A stretch of DNA of 23,935 nt from JAZNGX01 sp045576675 (lineage in GTDB: Bacteria; Bacillota; Clostridia; Monoglobales; Firm-18): contig JAZNGX010000020.1 in the NCBI GenBank assembly GCA_045576675.1, positions 1 through 23,935 of the forward strand, given 5' to 3'. Shown piece by piece: positions 14,592 through 23,497 of the stretch (the stretch's first letter is position 1; each line of letters opens with the position of its first letter). A program made the translations under genes and the position numbers. The notes under the pieces were generated by a model that was not told the DNA's origin, searched no databases, and saw only the letters and a program-made list of their open reading frames with translations.

Positions 14592-15566
14592 ATGGCTGAA
14601 TTAAGATACAATCCCCTTACAAATGATTGGGTTATGATTGCTTCACACAGACAGGGCAGACCACAGATGCCAAAAGACTGGTGTCCGTTCTGTCCGGGCT
14701 CAGGTAAGGTTCCTGAGCATTTTGATGTATATAAATATGATAACGATTTCCCGGCACTTTCACAAACACCGCCGGTGCCTGATGATGTTAAAACAGGCTT
14801 TTACAAAACGGCTCCGTCTTATGGCAAGTGTGAGGTTGTTTTGTATTCACCAGAGCATACAGTGACCTTGCCTGAGCTTCCGCTTGACCACGTTGTTAAG
14901 CTTGTTAATCTGTGGGAGGAGCGTTATGTTGCTCTTAAAGCAGATGAGAAAATTAAGTTTATTTTCATCTTTGAAAACAGAGGTGAGGTTGTTGGCGTAA
15001 CAATGCCGCATCCGCACGGTCAGATTTACGGATATCCGTTTATCCCTAAAAAGATTGACCTTGAGATGGAAAACAGCAAAAAATATATGGCAGAAACAGG
15101 AAATTGTATGTTCTGCGATATGTTAAAGGATGAAATGGAATCAGGTGACAGAGTTGTAATAGAGAATGAGGACTTTGTTGCATTTTTGCCTTTCTTTACA
15201 GAGTATCCTTATGGAATGTACATTATGTCTAAAAAACACAAGCAGTCAATTGACCAGTTTGATGAAAGCGAAAAGCGTAATCTTGCAAAAATCATTCGCG
15301 AAACTGCAGGTACACTTGACAGCTTGTTTGATTATACATTCCCTTATATGATGTGTATGCAGAATGCACCTGTAAATTCAGGGGATGTAAGCAACTTCCA
15401 TTTTCAGATTCAGTTCTTCCCGCCAATGAGGTCGGCAGACAAGGTTAAATTCAATGCATCAAGTGAAACAGGTGCATGGGCACATTGTAATCCAACTTGC
15501 CCTGAAGAAAAGGCAGAGGAGCTTCGTGCAGCATACAAAAAATTTCTTGAAAAAGATATGAAATGA
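14592..15566 (+). CDS. galT: Galactose-1-phosphate uridylyltransferase (class I)
   Basis: 324 residues. It transfers UMP from UDP-glucose to galactose-1-phosphate, giving UDP-galactose and glucose-1-phosphate (Leloir pathway, cytosol). The HIT-type active site 'MPHPHGQIYGYP' is present, and H142 is the expected nucleophile. The N-terminal 'CPFC' (C31, C34) with H89 in 'SPEHTVTLPEL' and H140 matches the zinc site of class I enzymes. A second pair, C172/C175 ('CMFC'), follows. The length is slightly below the E. coli enzyme's 348. The gene leads a two-gene operon with galK, which starts at its stop. Confidence 0.95.
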   Translation: MAELRYNPLTNDWVMIASHRQGRPQMPKDWCPFCPGSGKVPEHFDVYKYDNDFPALSQTPPVPDDVKTGFYKTAPSYGKCEVVLYSPEHTVTLPELPLDHVVKLVNLWEERYVALKADEKIKFIFIFENRGEVVGVTMPHPHGQIYGYPFIPKKIDLEMENSKKYMAETGNCMFCDMLKDEMESGDRVVIENEDFVAFLPFFTEYPYGMYIMSKKHKQSIDQFDESEKRNLAKIIRETAGTLDSLFDYTFPYMMCMQNAPVNSGDVSNFHFQIQFFPPMRSADKVKFNASSETGAWAHCNPTCPEEKAEELRAAYKKFLEKDMK

Positions 15567-15577
15567 GGTTAAATACA

Positions 15578-16768
15578 ATGGAAATTAATGAAATCAAAAA
15601 GCAGTTTATTGATATATATGGCGGCAGTGAGGACGATTTGAGAGTTTTTGCTTCTCCCGGACGTGTTAACCTTATTGGTGAGCATACAGATTATAACGGC
15701 GGATTTGTATTTCCTGCTGCTCTTACAATGAAAACAACAATCGTTGTAAGAAAAAGAAACGACAATGTTGTAAATATGGCAGCAACCGATATTCCTGACC
15801 GTGTAAGCATCAATCTTGATGATATAAATGCATACAAGGATTTGTGGTGGGGTAACTATCAGGCAGGTATCATTGCAGAAATGCAAAAGGATGGTTATAC
15901 AATTCAGGGCTGTGATATGCTTTATGATGATACCACACCTCACGGCGGCGGTCTTTCATCCTCTGCAGCAATTGAGGTTGCAACAGCATTGGTGTTTGCA
16001 ACATTTTCAAATGAAGCAAAGGGCATTGATGCTCCCGTTGATATGATAGAAATGGCAAAAATCAGCCAACGTGCAGAGCACAACTATGTTGGAGTAAACT
16101 GCGGAATTATGGATCAGTTTGCATCAGCTATGGGTAAGGCTGACCATGTTATATTCTTAAATTGCAAGGATTTGTCTTATGATTTGGTGCCGATTAAAAT
16201 GGAAGGCTATAAAATCGTTGTTTCAAACACAAATAAAAAACGCAGCCTTGCAGATTCAAAATATAATGAAAGACGTTCAGAGTGTGAGCAGGGTCTTGAA
16301 ATTTTAAAGACAGCTATGCCTGATAAAACATGCCTTGGCGATATTTCGGTTGAGGAATTTGAACAACACAAAAATCTTATTACAAATGAGGTTGTAAGAA
16401 ATCGCGTTCAGCACGTAATTTATGAGGATGACAGAGTTTTAAAAAGCATTGAGGCATTAAAGAATAATGATATTAAAGCCTTTGGTGAATATATGATTGG
16501 CTCACACAATTCACTTCGTGATTTGTATGAGGTAACAGGTGTTGAGCTTGACACACTGGTTGAAGAAGCACTTAAAATTGATGGTGTAATCGGCTCGAGA
16601 ATGACAGGTGCAGGCTTTGGTGGGTGCACAGTAAGCATCATAAGAGATGATGCAGTGGAAAAATACACTGAAATCTGCAAAAAGAATTATGAAGCAAAGA
16701 TTGGTTATGCACCATCATTCTATATTACTTCAATCGGTAATGGCGGACAGGAAATAAAGAACACGTGA
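15578..16768 (+). CDS. galK: Galactokinase
   Basis: 396 residues from ATG 15578, with GAGG 9 nt upstream. An in-frame ATG at 15563 overlaps the galT stop but has no ribosome site. It phosphorylates galactose with ATP to galactose-1-phosphate, the substrate of GalT. The GHMP-kinase motifs are complete: 'GRVNLIGEHTDYNGG' (28-42), the ATP loop 'PHGGGLSSSAA' (about 121-131), the catalytic D179 in 'GIMDQF', and the C-terminal 'MTGAGFGGCTVS'. galE is not in the window, so UDP-galactose recycling must be encoded elsewhere. Confidence 0.97.
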   Translation: MEINEIKKQFIDIYGGSEDDLRVFASPGRVNLIGEHTDYNGGFVFPAALTMKTTIVVRKRNDNVVNMAATDIPDRVSINLDDINAYKDLWWGNYQAGIIAEMQKDGYTIQGCDMLYDDTTPHGGGLSSSAAIEVATALVFATFSNEAKGIDAPVDMIEMAKISQRAEHNYVGVNCGIMDQFASAMGKADHVIFLNCKDLSYDLVPIKMEGYKIVVSNTNKKRSLADSKYNERRSECEQGLEILKTAMPDKTCLGDISVEEFEQHKNLITNEVVRNRVQHVIYEDDRVLKSIEALKNNDIKAFGEYMIGSHNSLRDLYEVTGVELDTLVEEALKIDGVIGSRMTGAGFGGCTVSIIRDDAVEKYTEICKKNYEAKIGYAPSFYITSIGNGGQEIKNT

Positions 16769-16872
16769 GTCGAACAACGTATGGTTTTAAAATTCCTTAC
16801 GAGAATGACAAATTAAAAGTGTGCAAATTTTTAAGTTTAAGGCATACGGGGTTTAAATAAGAGGTGTAGCAT
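16769..16872 (+). other. Intergenic gap between galK and the ComM/YifB gene
   Basis: These 104 nt are AT-rich. They contain an imperfect 7-bp hairpin (16778-16784 with 16795-16801) without a T-run, so it is not a clear terminator. I found no convincing -35/-10 pair. The ComM/YifB gene could be read through from galT-galK or have a promoter I cannot recognise. Confidence 0.4.
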
Positions 16873-18408
16873 TTGATATCAAAAGTAAAATCATGTGGTT
16901 TAGCCGGAATTGACGGCTTTATAATAGATGTTGAGGTGGACTTGTCATCAGGTCTGCCTGCTTTTGATATTGTTGGATTGCCTGATACCGGTGTTAAAGA
17001 AAGCCGTGAAAGGGTAAAATCCGCAATAAAAAACTGCGGGTATGATATGCCTGTTAAAAGAATTATAGTTAATCTTGCACCAGCCGATATTAAAAAGGAA
17101 GGCTCTGTTTACGATTTGCCCATAGCGGTTGCCTTGCTTGTTTTGTCAGGTCAGTGTAAGTGTGATAATATCGAGGATTATATGTTTTGTGGTGAGCTGT
17201 CGCTAGACGGAGCAATCCGCCGAATAAACGGTGCTTTGCCTATGACAGTAACTGCAAGGGAAAACGGAATAAAAAACATAGTTTTGCCAAGTGTTAATGC
17301 AAAAGAGGCGGCTGTGGTTGATGGAATAAATGTTATTGCGGCAGATGATTTGTATTCTGTTATAAAGCATTTAAACGGAACAGAACCGATTTTACCTGTT
17401 ACTGTTGACCTTGATGAGCTATTTGGTCAGCAGGAAAGCTTTGATTTTGATTTTGCTGATGTTAAAGGACAGGAAAGCGTTAAGCGTGCTGTTGAGGTTG
17501 CTGTTGCCGGGGGGCATAATATTATTATGATTGGAAGCCCGGGAAGCGGCAAATCTATGATTGCAAAAAGAATACCAGGAATACTTCCAAACCTTACATT
17601 TGAAGAGGCACTTGAAACTACAAAGATTCACTCTATTGCAGGAGTTTTGCCTGATAATGTTTCAATTATGGTAAAGCGTCCATACAGAAGTCCGCATCAC
17701 AGTGTTTCGTCCGTGGGGCTTGTTGGTGGAGGTGCTATACCAAAGCCGGGTGAGATTTCACTTGCACACAACGGCGTTTTGTTTTTAGATGAATTGCCGG
17801 AGTTTTCACGGCAGACGCTTGAGGTAATGCGTCAGCCGCTTGAAGACGGAAATGTTACTGTTTCCAGAATAAATGCAACGTATACATACCCTGCAAATGT
17901 TTTGTTTGTGGCATCAATGAACCCTTGCAAATGTGGGTATTACGGCGATTTGAAGCATAACTGCACTTGCTCGCCAAACGATATTTCAAGGTATGTAGGA
18001 AAAATCAGCGGCCCACTTTTAGACAGAATAGATATCCATATTGAAGTTCCTGCCGTGGAGTACGATTCGTTAAAATCCGAGCGGCCGTCTGAAAGCAGTG
18101 CCGAGATAAAAAAACGTATCAATGCGGCACGAGCTGTTCAGCTTGAAAGGTTTAAAAATGACGGCATTTACAGTAATTCGCAAATGACAACTGCAATGCT
18201 TAAAAAATATTGCAAATTAAGCAATGATGCTGAAGATATGTTAAGAATAGCATTTGACAGTCTTGGTCTTTCTGCCCGTGCATATGACAGAATTTTAAAG
18301 GTTGCACGAACTGTTGCTGACCTTGACGGTGCAAACAATATAGAAATGAATCATATTGCCGAGGCGATACAATATCGCAGTCTTGACAGAAAATATTGGA
18401 TGCAATAA
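16873..18408 (+). CDS. comM: YifB/ComM-family Mg-chelatase-like AAA+ ATPase
   Basis: 511 residues from TTG 16873, preceded by GAGGTG; the start 'MISKVKSCGLAGIDGF' matches the family N-terminus. The N-terminal Lon-protease-like fold (about 1-170) is followed by an AAA+ domain with Walker A 'GSPGSGKS' (221-228) and Walker B 'VLFLDE' (302-307). A Cys cluster 'NPCKCGYYGD...CTC' (C352, C354, C364, C366) and a C-terminal helical domain with 'LSARAYDRILKVARTVADL' complete it. ComM in Gram-negative bacteria is a hexameric helicase aiding branch migration during transformation. The role in Clostridia is not settled. Motifs and length are complete. It heads a compact run with trmL and degV. Confidence 0.92.
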   Translation: MISKVKSCGLAGIDGFIIDVEVDLSSGLPAFDIVGLPDTGVKESRERVKSAIKNCGYDMPVKRIIVNLAPADIKKEGSVYDLPIAVALLVLSGQCKCDNIEDYMFCGELSLDGAIRRINGALPMTVTARENGIKNIVLPSVNAKEAAVVDGINVIAADDLYSVIKHLNGTEPILPVTVDLDELFGQQESFDFDFADVKGQESVKRAVEVAVAGGHNIIMIGSPGSGKSMIAKRIPGILPNLTFEEALETTKIHSIAGVLPDNVSIMVKRPYRSPHHSVSSVGLVGGGAIPKPGEISLAHNGVLFLDELPEFSRQTLEVMRQPLEDGNVTVSRINATYTYPANVLFVASMNPCKCGYYGDLKHNCTCSPNDISRYVGKISGPLLDRIDIHIEVPAVEYDSLKSERPSESSAEIKKRINAARAVQLERFKNDGIYSNSQMTTAMLKKYCKLSNDAEDMLRIAFDSLGLSARAYDRILKVARTVADLDGANNIEMNHIAEAIQYRSLDRKYWMQ

Positions 18409-18417
18409 GGAGAATAT

Positions 18418-18906
18418 ATGTTAAACATAGTATTAGTTGAACCGGAAATTCCGCAGAACACCGGTAATATAGCAAGAACCTGTGCGGCAACAGGTGCAAG
18501 CCTGCATCTTGTAAGACCTTTGGGTTTTGAAATAGATGACAGAAAGCTTAAAAGAGCAGGTCTTGATTACTGGCATCTGCTTAATATAACTTATTATGAC
18601 AGTCTTGAACAGTTTCTTGAGCTTAAAAAAGGCTGCCCAATGTATTATTATACAACAAAAGCACCGAGAAATCATACTGAGGTTGCGTATCCTGATGATG
18701 CATACCTGCTTTTCGGCAAGGAAACAAAGGGCTTGCCCGAGTGGTTGCTTAAGGAAAACTACGAGGATTGTGTACGCATACCTATGATTTCGGAGTCAAG
18801 AAGCTTAAATCTTTCAAATGCGGTGGCTGTTGCTGCATATGAGTTTTTAAGACAACACGGATTTGGTGATTTGGAACAGGAGGGTCATTTACATGGCACG
18901 TATTAA
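18418..18906 (+). CDS. trmL: tRNA (cytidine/uridine-34 2'-O)-methyltransferase
   Basis: 162 residues. It is a SPOUT-class enzyme that methylates the ribose of the wobble base in certain tRNA-Leu species using S-adenosylmethionine. The diagnostic blocks are present: 'PEIPQNTGNIARTC' near the N-terminus, 'LLFGKETKGLP' in the middle, and the knot-forming 'SRSLNLSNAVAVAAYE' near the C-terminus. AAGGAG lies just before the ATG, 9 nt after the comM stop. Its 3' end overlaps the next start by 14 nt. Confidence 0.95.
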   Translation: MLNIVLVEPEIPQNTGNIARTCAATGASLHLVRPLGFEIDDRKLKRAGLDYWHLLNITYYDSLEQFLELKKGCPMYYYTTKAPRNHTEVAYPDDAYLLFGKETKGLPEWLLKENYEDCVRIPMISESRSLNLSNAVAVAAYEFLRQHGFGDLEQEGHLHGTY

Positions 18907-19750
18907 ATTGATAACTGATAGTGGTTCGGATATTCCGAAGGCTTTGAGAGAAAAATATGATATTACAGTTTTGCCAATATGCGTTATTATAAATGGCGAG
19001 GTGTTTTATGACAGCTATACAATTGATTCAAGAGATTATTTTTCTAAATTGAAAGGAATGGAAGAGATTCCAACAACCTCTATGGTCCCTCTTGAAATGG
19101 TGCAGGAGGAGTTTGAGAAAAATCTGGATAAATATGACCATCAGATTTTTGTGACACTTTCATCTAAAGCAAGCGGCGGAAATCAGGCTGCACATATGCT
19201 TAAAAATCAGATTGAAGAGGAAACGGGCAAACCATCTAATATTACTATTTTAGACAGTCGTTCCTTTTCAATGTTATATGGTGACGTTGTACTGAATATG
19301 GCAAAAATGGCACAAAACGATGCGTCGTATGATGAGATAATCAGTTACTTTGAAGAGCAAATGCCAAAGCGAAATGCATATTTTATGGTGGATGACTTAA
19401 TGCATCTTCAAAAGGGTGGAAGAATTAAACCGGGTATTGCTGTTATTGGCAGCCTGCTTGGTATTAAGCCTGTGCTTACAATAAATGATGGTCTTGTTGA
19501 CCTGTACAAAAAAGAACGCGGTAAGGTTAAGGCACTGGATGCGATTGTGAATTATTCAATCAGCCGCATATCAGACCCGTCTAAGTGTGATATATGGATA
19601 GCGAATGGTTATGCTGATGAGGATTGCAAAAAAGTTACTGAAATGCTTTTAAGCAAAATTACTCCAAGAAGCATAAATGAATATGATTTAGGCTGTGTTA
19701 TAGGAACACACACCGGTCCCGGAGTTGTGGGAATATTATTTACTGAGTAA
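18893..19750 (+). CDS. DegV family fatty-acid-binding protein
   Basis: 285 residues from ATG 18893, with AGGAGGG 8 nt upstream, inside the 3' end of trmL. An ATG 30 nt further upstream lacks a ribosome site. Family marks are 'ITDSGSDIP' at the N-terminus, 'PTTSMVP' near residue 63, 'FMVDDLMHLQKGGRI' and the C-terminal 'IGTHTGPGVVGI'. DegV/FakB proteins bind a fatty acid and present it to the FakA kinase for phospholipid synthesis. No fakA is in the window. Which fatty acid is bound cannot be read from sequence. Confidence 0.93.
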   Translation: MARIKLITDSGSDIPKALREKYDITVLPICVIINGEVFYDSYTIDSRDYFSKLKGMEEIPTTSMVPLEMVQEEFEKNLDKYDHQIFVTLSSKASGGNQAAHMLKNQIEEETGKPSNITILDSRSFSMLYGDVVLNMAKMAQNDASYDEIISYFEEQMPKRNAYFMVDDLMHLQKGGRIKPGIAVIGSLLGIKPVLTINDGLVDLYKKERGKVKALDAIVNYSISRISDPSKCDIWIANGYADEDCKKVTEMLLSKITPRSINEYDLGCVIGTHTGPGVVGILFTE

Positions 19751-19762
19751 GGTGGAATTGTT

Positions 19763-21973
19763 TTGAAGATATTAATGGTTTTAAACGGTCTTGAAATAGG
19801 TGGTGCAGAAACTCACGTTGTAGAGCTTTCATTGCTGCTTAAATCACGCGGTTATGATGTTGAGGTAGCGTCAAGCGGAGGCGTTTATGAGGAGGAGCTT
19901 GAAAAGAATGGCATTGTTCACCACAATTGTCCGCTTAACAGCCCGAAGCTTGGTTATATGAAAAAATCATACAAGCGTTTAAAACAAATTATAAAAAAAG
20001 GCAAGTATGACCTTGTGCATGCTCATGCAAGAATACCTGGATTTTTGTGCGGAATTTTGCAGAAAAAGCTTAATTTCAGACTTATAACAACTGCACACTG
20101 GGTGTTCCGCACAGGTCCGCTTTTAAACAGACTTACCAACTGGGGTGAATTTTCTGTTGCGGTAAGTGATGATATTAAAAAATATCTTATTGACAATTAC
20201 GAAATGCCAGCAAACAACATTTCGGTAACAGTTAACGGCATAAATATGGAAAAGTTCTCGCCGTCAGTTGTTGCTGAAGAAATATATGAAGAATTTTCAC
20301 TTGACAGTCAGGCAAAAACTATTGTGTATATCAGTCGTATGGATACTGACCGAAGCCTTGCTGCACATCATCTTATAGCTGTTGCAGATAAGCTTGATGA
20401 AGCTTATCCGGGATTGCAGATTGTGATAGTGGGTGGCGGTAACGACTATGATAACATATTGCATAAGGCAAATGCCAAGAATGAAGAAGTCGGCAGAAGA
20501 ATGATTGTTACCACAGGAGCAAGAACAGATATCTTCAAATTTGTATCAATTGCCGATTTGTTTGTCGGCGTGTCACGTGCTGCACTGGAGGCAATGTCGG
20601 CAGCAAAGCCTGTTATTATCGCAGGTAACGAGGGTTATATCGGTGCATTCCACGCAGGCGTGCTTGACGAGGCGATTGCAACAAACTTCTGTTGCAGAGG
20701 CTGTGAGCCGTGTTCACCTGAAAAATTGCTTGAAGATATCAATGCAATTTTTGAAATTCCAGCTGAACAGATTGTTCATATGCAAAAATATAACCGCAAG
20801 GTTATTGCAGAAAATTATTCTATTGATAAAATGACTGATGATTATGAGGAAGCATACAAAAAGCTGCTTTCCATTGACCCTTTTAAAAATAATGATATTA
20901 TAATATCAGGCTATTATGGTTACAGAAACATTGGTGATGATTCGCTTTTGCAGGCAATCATTGCAAATTTAAGAGATATTGACCCGAATGTGAGAATTAC
21001 TGCTCTTTCAAAAACGCCTAAAGAAACGGCAGAAAAGTATAATATAAAAAGTATAAACAGATTTGATTTTGTGAAAATAAAAAAGGCGATTTCACGCTCA
21101 AAGCTTTTGATAAGCGGTGGCGGCAGTCTTATTCAGGATGTAACAAGCACAAGGTCTTTTATGTATTATCTTAACATCATTTCGATGGCAATAAATTCGG
21201 GAATAAAAACCTTTGTTTACGCAAATGGTATAGGTCCTATTATCAATGAAAAGAACAGACTAAAGGCAAAAGAGGTATTGAATCAGGTTGATTTGATTTC
21301 TATCCGTGATGAAAATTCTCTTGGTGAGCTTGAAAATATGGGCGTTGATAATCCGAATTGTATTTTAACAGCCGACCCTGCATATTCAATTTTGCCGGCT
21401 GACGGTGAGCTTGCGCAGCTTTTGGAAGAAAACGGGCTTGAAAAGAATGAAAAGTATTTTCTTGTATCTGTTCGTGAGTGGGACAAAAATGCAGATGACA
21501 TTGAAGAAGTGATGGCAAGGTTTTGCGAGTACATCAATGCAAGGTATGATTTAACACCTGTTTTTGTTCCTATGCATAAGAAATTTGACTTTGGTATATG
21601 CTCAAGAATACGCCGGAAGCTTAATTTTAAAACGGTGCTTATTAAAAAGAAAATCAGTGCATCTCAGCTTATGATACTGGCTGAAAACAGCGAATTTGTA
21701 ATTGGAATGAGATTGCATCTGCTTATATATTCGCTGACAGTTGGCACACCGATAATCGGTTTGTCATACGACCCGAAGGTTGATTCAGTGTTGAAAAGCC
21801 ACAATAAGAATATAAGCTTTGATGTTGAAGAGCTGGATGCCAAAAAGCTTACTCAGGCTGCAGACTTTATTGTTGAAAACAGGGCACAGATTGCAGAAAA
21901 TAATCTTGCAGTATCAGAAACACTGTCTGCATTGGCTTATGAAGATGCAAAACGTGCGATTGATATGCTGTAG
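19763..21973 (+). CDS. csaB: Fusion: GT4 glycosyltransferase + CsaB-type polysaccharide pyruvyltransferase
   Basis: 736 residues from TTG 19763, with AGGTGG 7 nt upstream. Residues 1 to about 370 form a GT-B glycosyltransferase of family 4: 'LEIGGAETHVVEL' (10-22) is the acceptor-side loop, and 'SRAALEAMSAAKPVIIAGNEG' (271-291, split here by eye) carries the nucleotide-sugar Glu, which is E276. Residues about 377-736 form a CsaB-like domain: 'GYYGYRNIGDDSLL' (383-396), 'SGGGSLIQD' (451-459) and 'GMRLHLLI' (648-655). CsaB adds pyruvyl groups to secondary wall polymers, the ligand of SLH domains. CsaB is often a separate protein; here both steps are in one chain. The reading frame is continuous over the junction, so this is a genuine fusion in this sequence. 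The substrate is unknown. Confidence 0.9.
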   Translation: MKILMVLNGLEIGGAETHVVELSLLLKSRGYDVEVASSGGVYEEELEKNGIVHHNCPLNSPKLGYMKKSYKRLKQIIKKGKYDLVHAHARIPGFLCGILQKKLNFRLITTAHWVFRTGPLLNRLTNWGEFSVAVSDDIKKYLIDNYEMPANNISVTVNGINMEKFSPSVVAEEIYEEFSLDSQAKTIVYISRMDTDRSLAAHHLIAVADKLDEAYPGLQIVIVGGGNDYDNILHKANAKNEEVGRRMIVTTGARTDIFKFVSIADLFVGVSRAALEAMSAAKPVIIAGNEGYIGAFHAGVLDEAIATNFCCRGCEPCSPEKLLEDINAIFEIPAEQIVHMQKYNRKVIAENYSIDKMTDDYEEAYKKLLSIDPFKNNDIIISGYYGYRNIGDDSLLQAIIANLRDIDPNVRITALSKTPKETAEKYNIKSINRFDFVKIKKAISRSKLLISGGGSLIQDVTSTRSFMYYLNIISMAINSGIKTFVYANGIGPIINEKNRLKAKEVLNQVDLISIRDENSLGELENMGVDNPNCILTADPAYSILPADGELAQLLEENGLEKNEKYFLVSVREWDKNADDIEEVMARFCEYINARYDLTPVFVPMHKKFDFGICSRIRRKLNFKTVLIKKKISASQLMILAENSEFVIGMRLHLLIYSLTVGTPIIGLSYDPKVDSVLKSHNKNISFDVEELDAKKLTQAADFIVENRAQIAENNLAVSETLSALAYEDAKRAIDML

Positions 21974-21996
21974 CTTGTACTTAAGGAGGAAAAACA

Positions 21997-23028
21997 ATGT
22001 TTGGATTTTTTAAAAACTCAAATGCGGTTGGCATAGACTTGGGAACCGCTTCGGTTCTGGTATATGTAAAGGGCAAGGGTATTGTGCTTAAAGAACCGTC
22101 GGTTGTTTCAATAAATGCCGAAACAAAGGAATTAAAAGCAGTTGGTCAGGATGCACAGATGATGCTGGGCAGAACCCCCGAAAATATAATTGCGATAAGA
22201 CCTTTGCGTGACGGCGTTATATCAGATTATGGTATGACGGAAAAAATGCTTAAATATTTTCTTGAAAAAATATGCAAAAAAAGATTGTTCCGCCCGAAGG
22301 TTGTAATTTGCGTGCCAAGCGGCGTTACAGAGGTTGAGGCAAGAGCCGTAAAGGATGCTTCAATGCAAGCCGGTGCAAGCAAGTCGTTTCTTATTGAAGA
22401 GCCTATTGCAGCTGCAATAGGTGCTGGAATTGATATATCGTTGCCTGTCGGCAGTATGGTTGTTGATGTTGGTGGCGGAACTACCGACATTGCAGTAATT
22501 TCACTTGGTGGAATAGTTGAATCCGCTTCAATAAAAATTGCAGGAGACAAGTTTGACGAGGCAATTATAAAGTATGTTAAGAAAAAGTATAATGTTCTTA
22601 TTGGTGAAAGAACTGCAGAAGAGCTTAAAATAAATGTTGGTTGTGTTTTCAGCAGCTATGACGAAGGAGTTAAAGAAATGAGCATTAAGGGCAGAAGCCT
22701 TATGACCGGATTGCCTGAAACTATTACAATCACCTCAACCGAAACGAAAGAAGCTTTTGAAGAGGTGGCTGAAGCAATAGTTGAAGCTGTTAAGGGAGTA
22801 ATTGAAAAAACTCCGCCCGAGCTTGTTGGTGATATAAGCACAAACGGAATAGTAATGACGGGTGGCGGCTCGCTTATAAGCGGACTGGACAAGCTTATTA
22901 CGCTGCATACAGGTATTAACTGTACTGTGGCAAAGGATGCAGTGTCTTGTGTTGCAATAGGCACAGGCAAGGCGTTGGATCATATAGATGAGCTTCAGGA
23001 ATTTAAAATAGAAAAATATCAGATGTAG
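21997..23028 (+). CDS. mreB: MreB/Mbl-family rod-shape actin homologue
   Basis: 343 residues with AAGGAGG before the ATG. The actin-fold motifs are intact: phosphate 1 'GIDLGTASVLVYV' (from about 12), phosphate 2 'VVDVGGGTTDIAVI' near 160, and the adenosine motif 'GIVMTGGGSLI' near 285. An amphipathic, hydrophobic N-terminus 'MFGFFKN' can touch the membrane. MreB filaments guide peptidoglycan synthesis along the side wall. mreC and mreD do not follow, so this may be an extra paralogue (Mbl or MreBH type). It lies 23 nt after the GT4-CsaB fusion and 12 nt before mscL. Confidence 0.92.
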   Translation: MFGFFKNSNAVGIDLGTASVLVYVKGKGIVLKEPSVVSINAETKELKAVGQDAQMMLGRTPENIIAIRPLRDGVISDYGMTEKMLKYFLEKICKKRLFRPKVVICVPSGVTEVEARAVKDASMQAGASKSFLIEEPIAAAIGAGIDISLPVGSMVVDVGGGTTDIAVISLGGIVESASIKIAGDKFDEAIIKYVKKKYNVLIGERTAEELKINVGCVFSSYDEGVKEMSIKGRSLMTGLPETITITSTETKEAFEEVAEAIVEAVKGVIEKTPPELVGDISTNGIVMTGGGSLISGLDKLITLHTGINCTVAKDAVSCVAIGTGKALDHIDELQEFKIEKYQM

Positions 23029-23040
23029 GAGATGTGACGA

Positions 23041-23439
23041 ATGAAAATATGGAATGAATTTAAAGATTTTGCATTTAAAGGTAACGTGCTTGATATGGCT
23101 GTCGGTGTAATTGTCGGTCAGGCATTCAGCAAAATTGTGACATCAATTGTAAGCGACCTTGTTATGCCTTTCTTTGGCTTTGTAACTTCAGGAATGAAGT
23201 TTACAGATTTAAAGCTTGTTCTTAATGCTGAAACAGAAGCAGCAATTACATACGGAAATTTTATACAAAATGTTGTTGATTTTGTTATAATTGCTTTTTC
23301 AGTATTCATTTTTGTGCGTTTAATAAATAAAACAAAGGACAAGTTTAAAAAGGAAGAGCCTGTTGTAGAAGAAGCACCAAAGGCGCCTACCGCCGAAGAG
23401 CTTTTGACGGAAATCAGAGATTTGCTTAAAAAAGACTGA
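23041..23439 (+). CDS. mscL: Large-conductance mechanosensitive channel MscL
   Basis: 132 residues, normal for the family. The N-terminal amphipathic helix 'WNEFKDFAFKGNVLDMAVG' leads into TM1 (about 16-46, 'VGVIVGQAFSKIVTSIVSDL'). A periplasmic loop follows, then TM2 (about 75-97, 'VVDFVIIAFSVFIFVRL') and a charged C-terminal helix bundle. MscL forms a homopentamer that opens under membrane tension to release solutes in osmotic downshock. GGAGATG precedes the ATG. No terminator is visible after it. Confidence 0.96.
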   Translation: MKIWNEFKDFAFKGNVLDMAVGVIVGQAFSKIVTSIVSDLVMPFFGFVTSGMKFTDLKLVLNAETEAAITYGNFIQNVVDFVIIAFSVFIFVRLINKTKDKFKKEEPVVEEAPKAPTAEELLTEIRDLLKKD

Positions 23440-23497
23440 TTTAAACTATAGTTGCATCTATTTTCAAACTTGTAATATTATATATTGAGGTGACGAA

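Noticed and set aside
16778..16801. Terminator after galK
   Set aside because: The hairpin is imperfect (one mismatch in 7 bp) and has no T-run.
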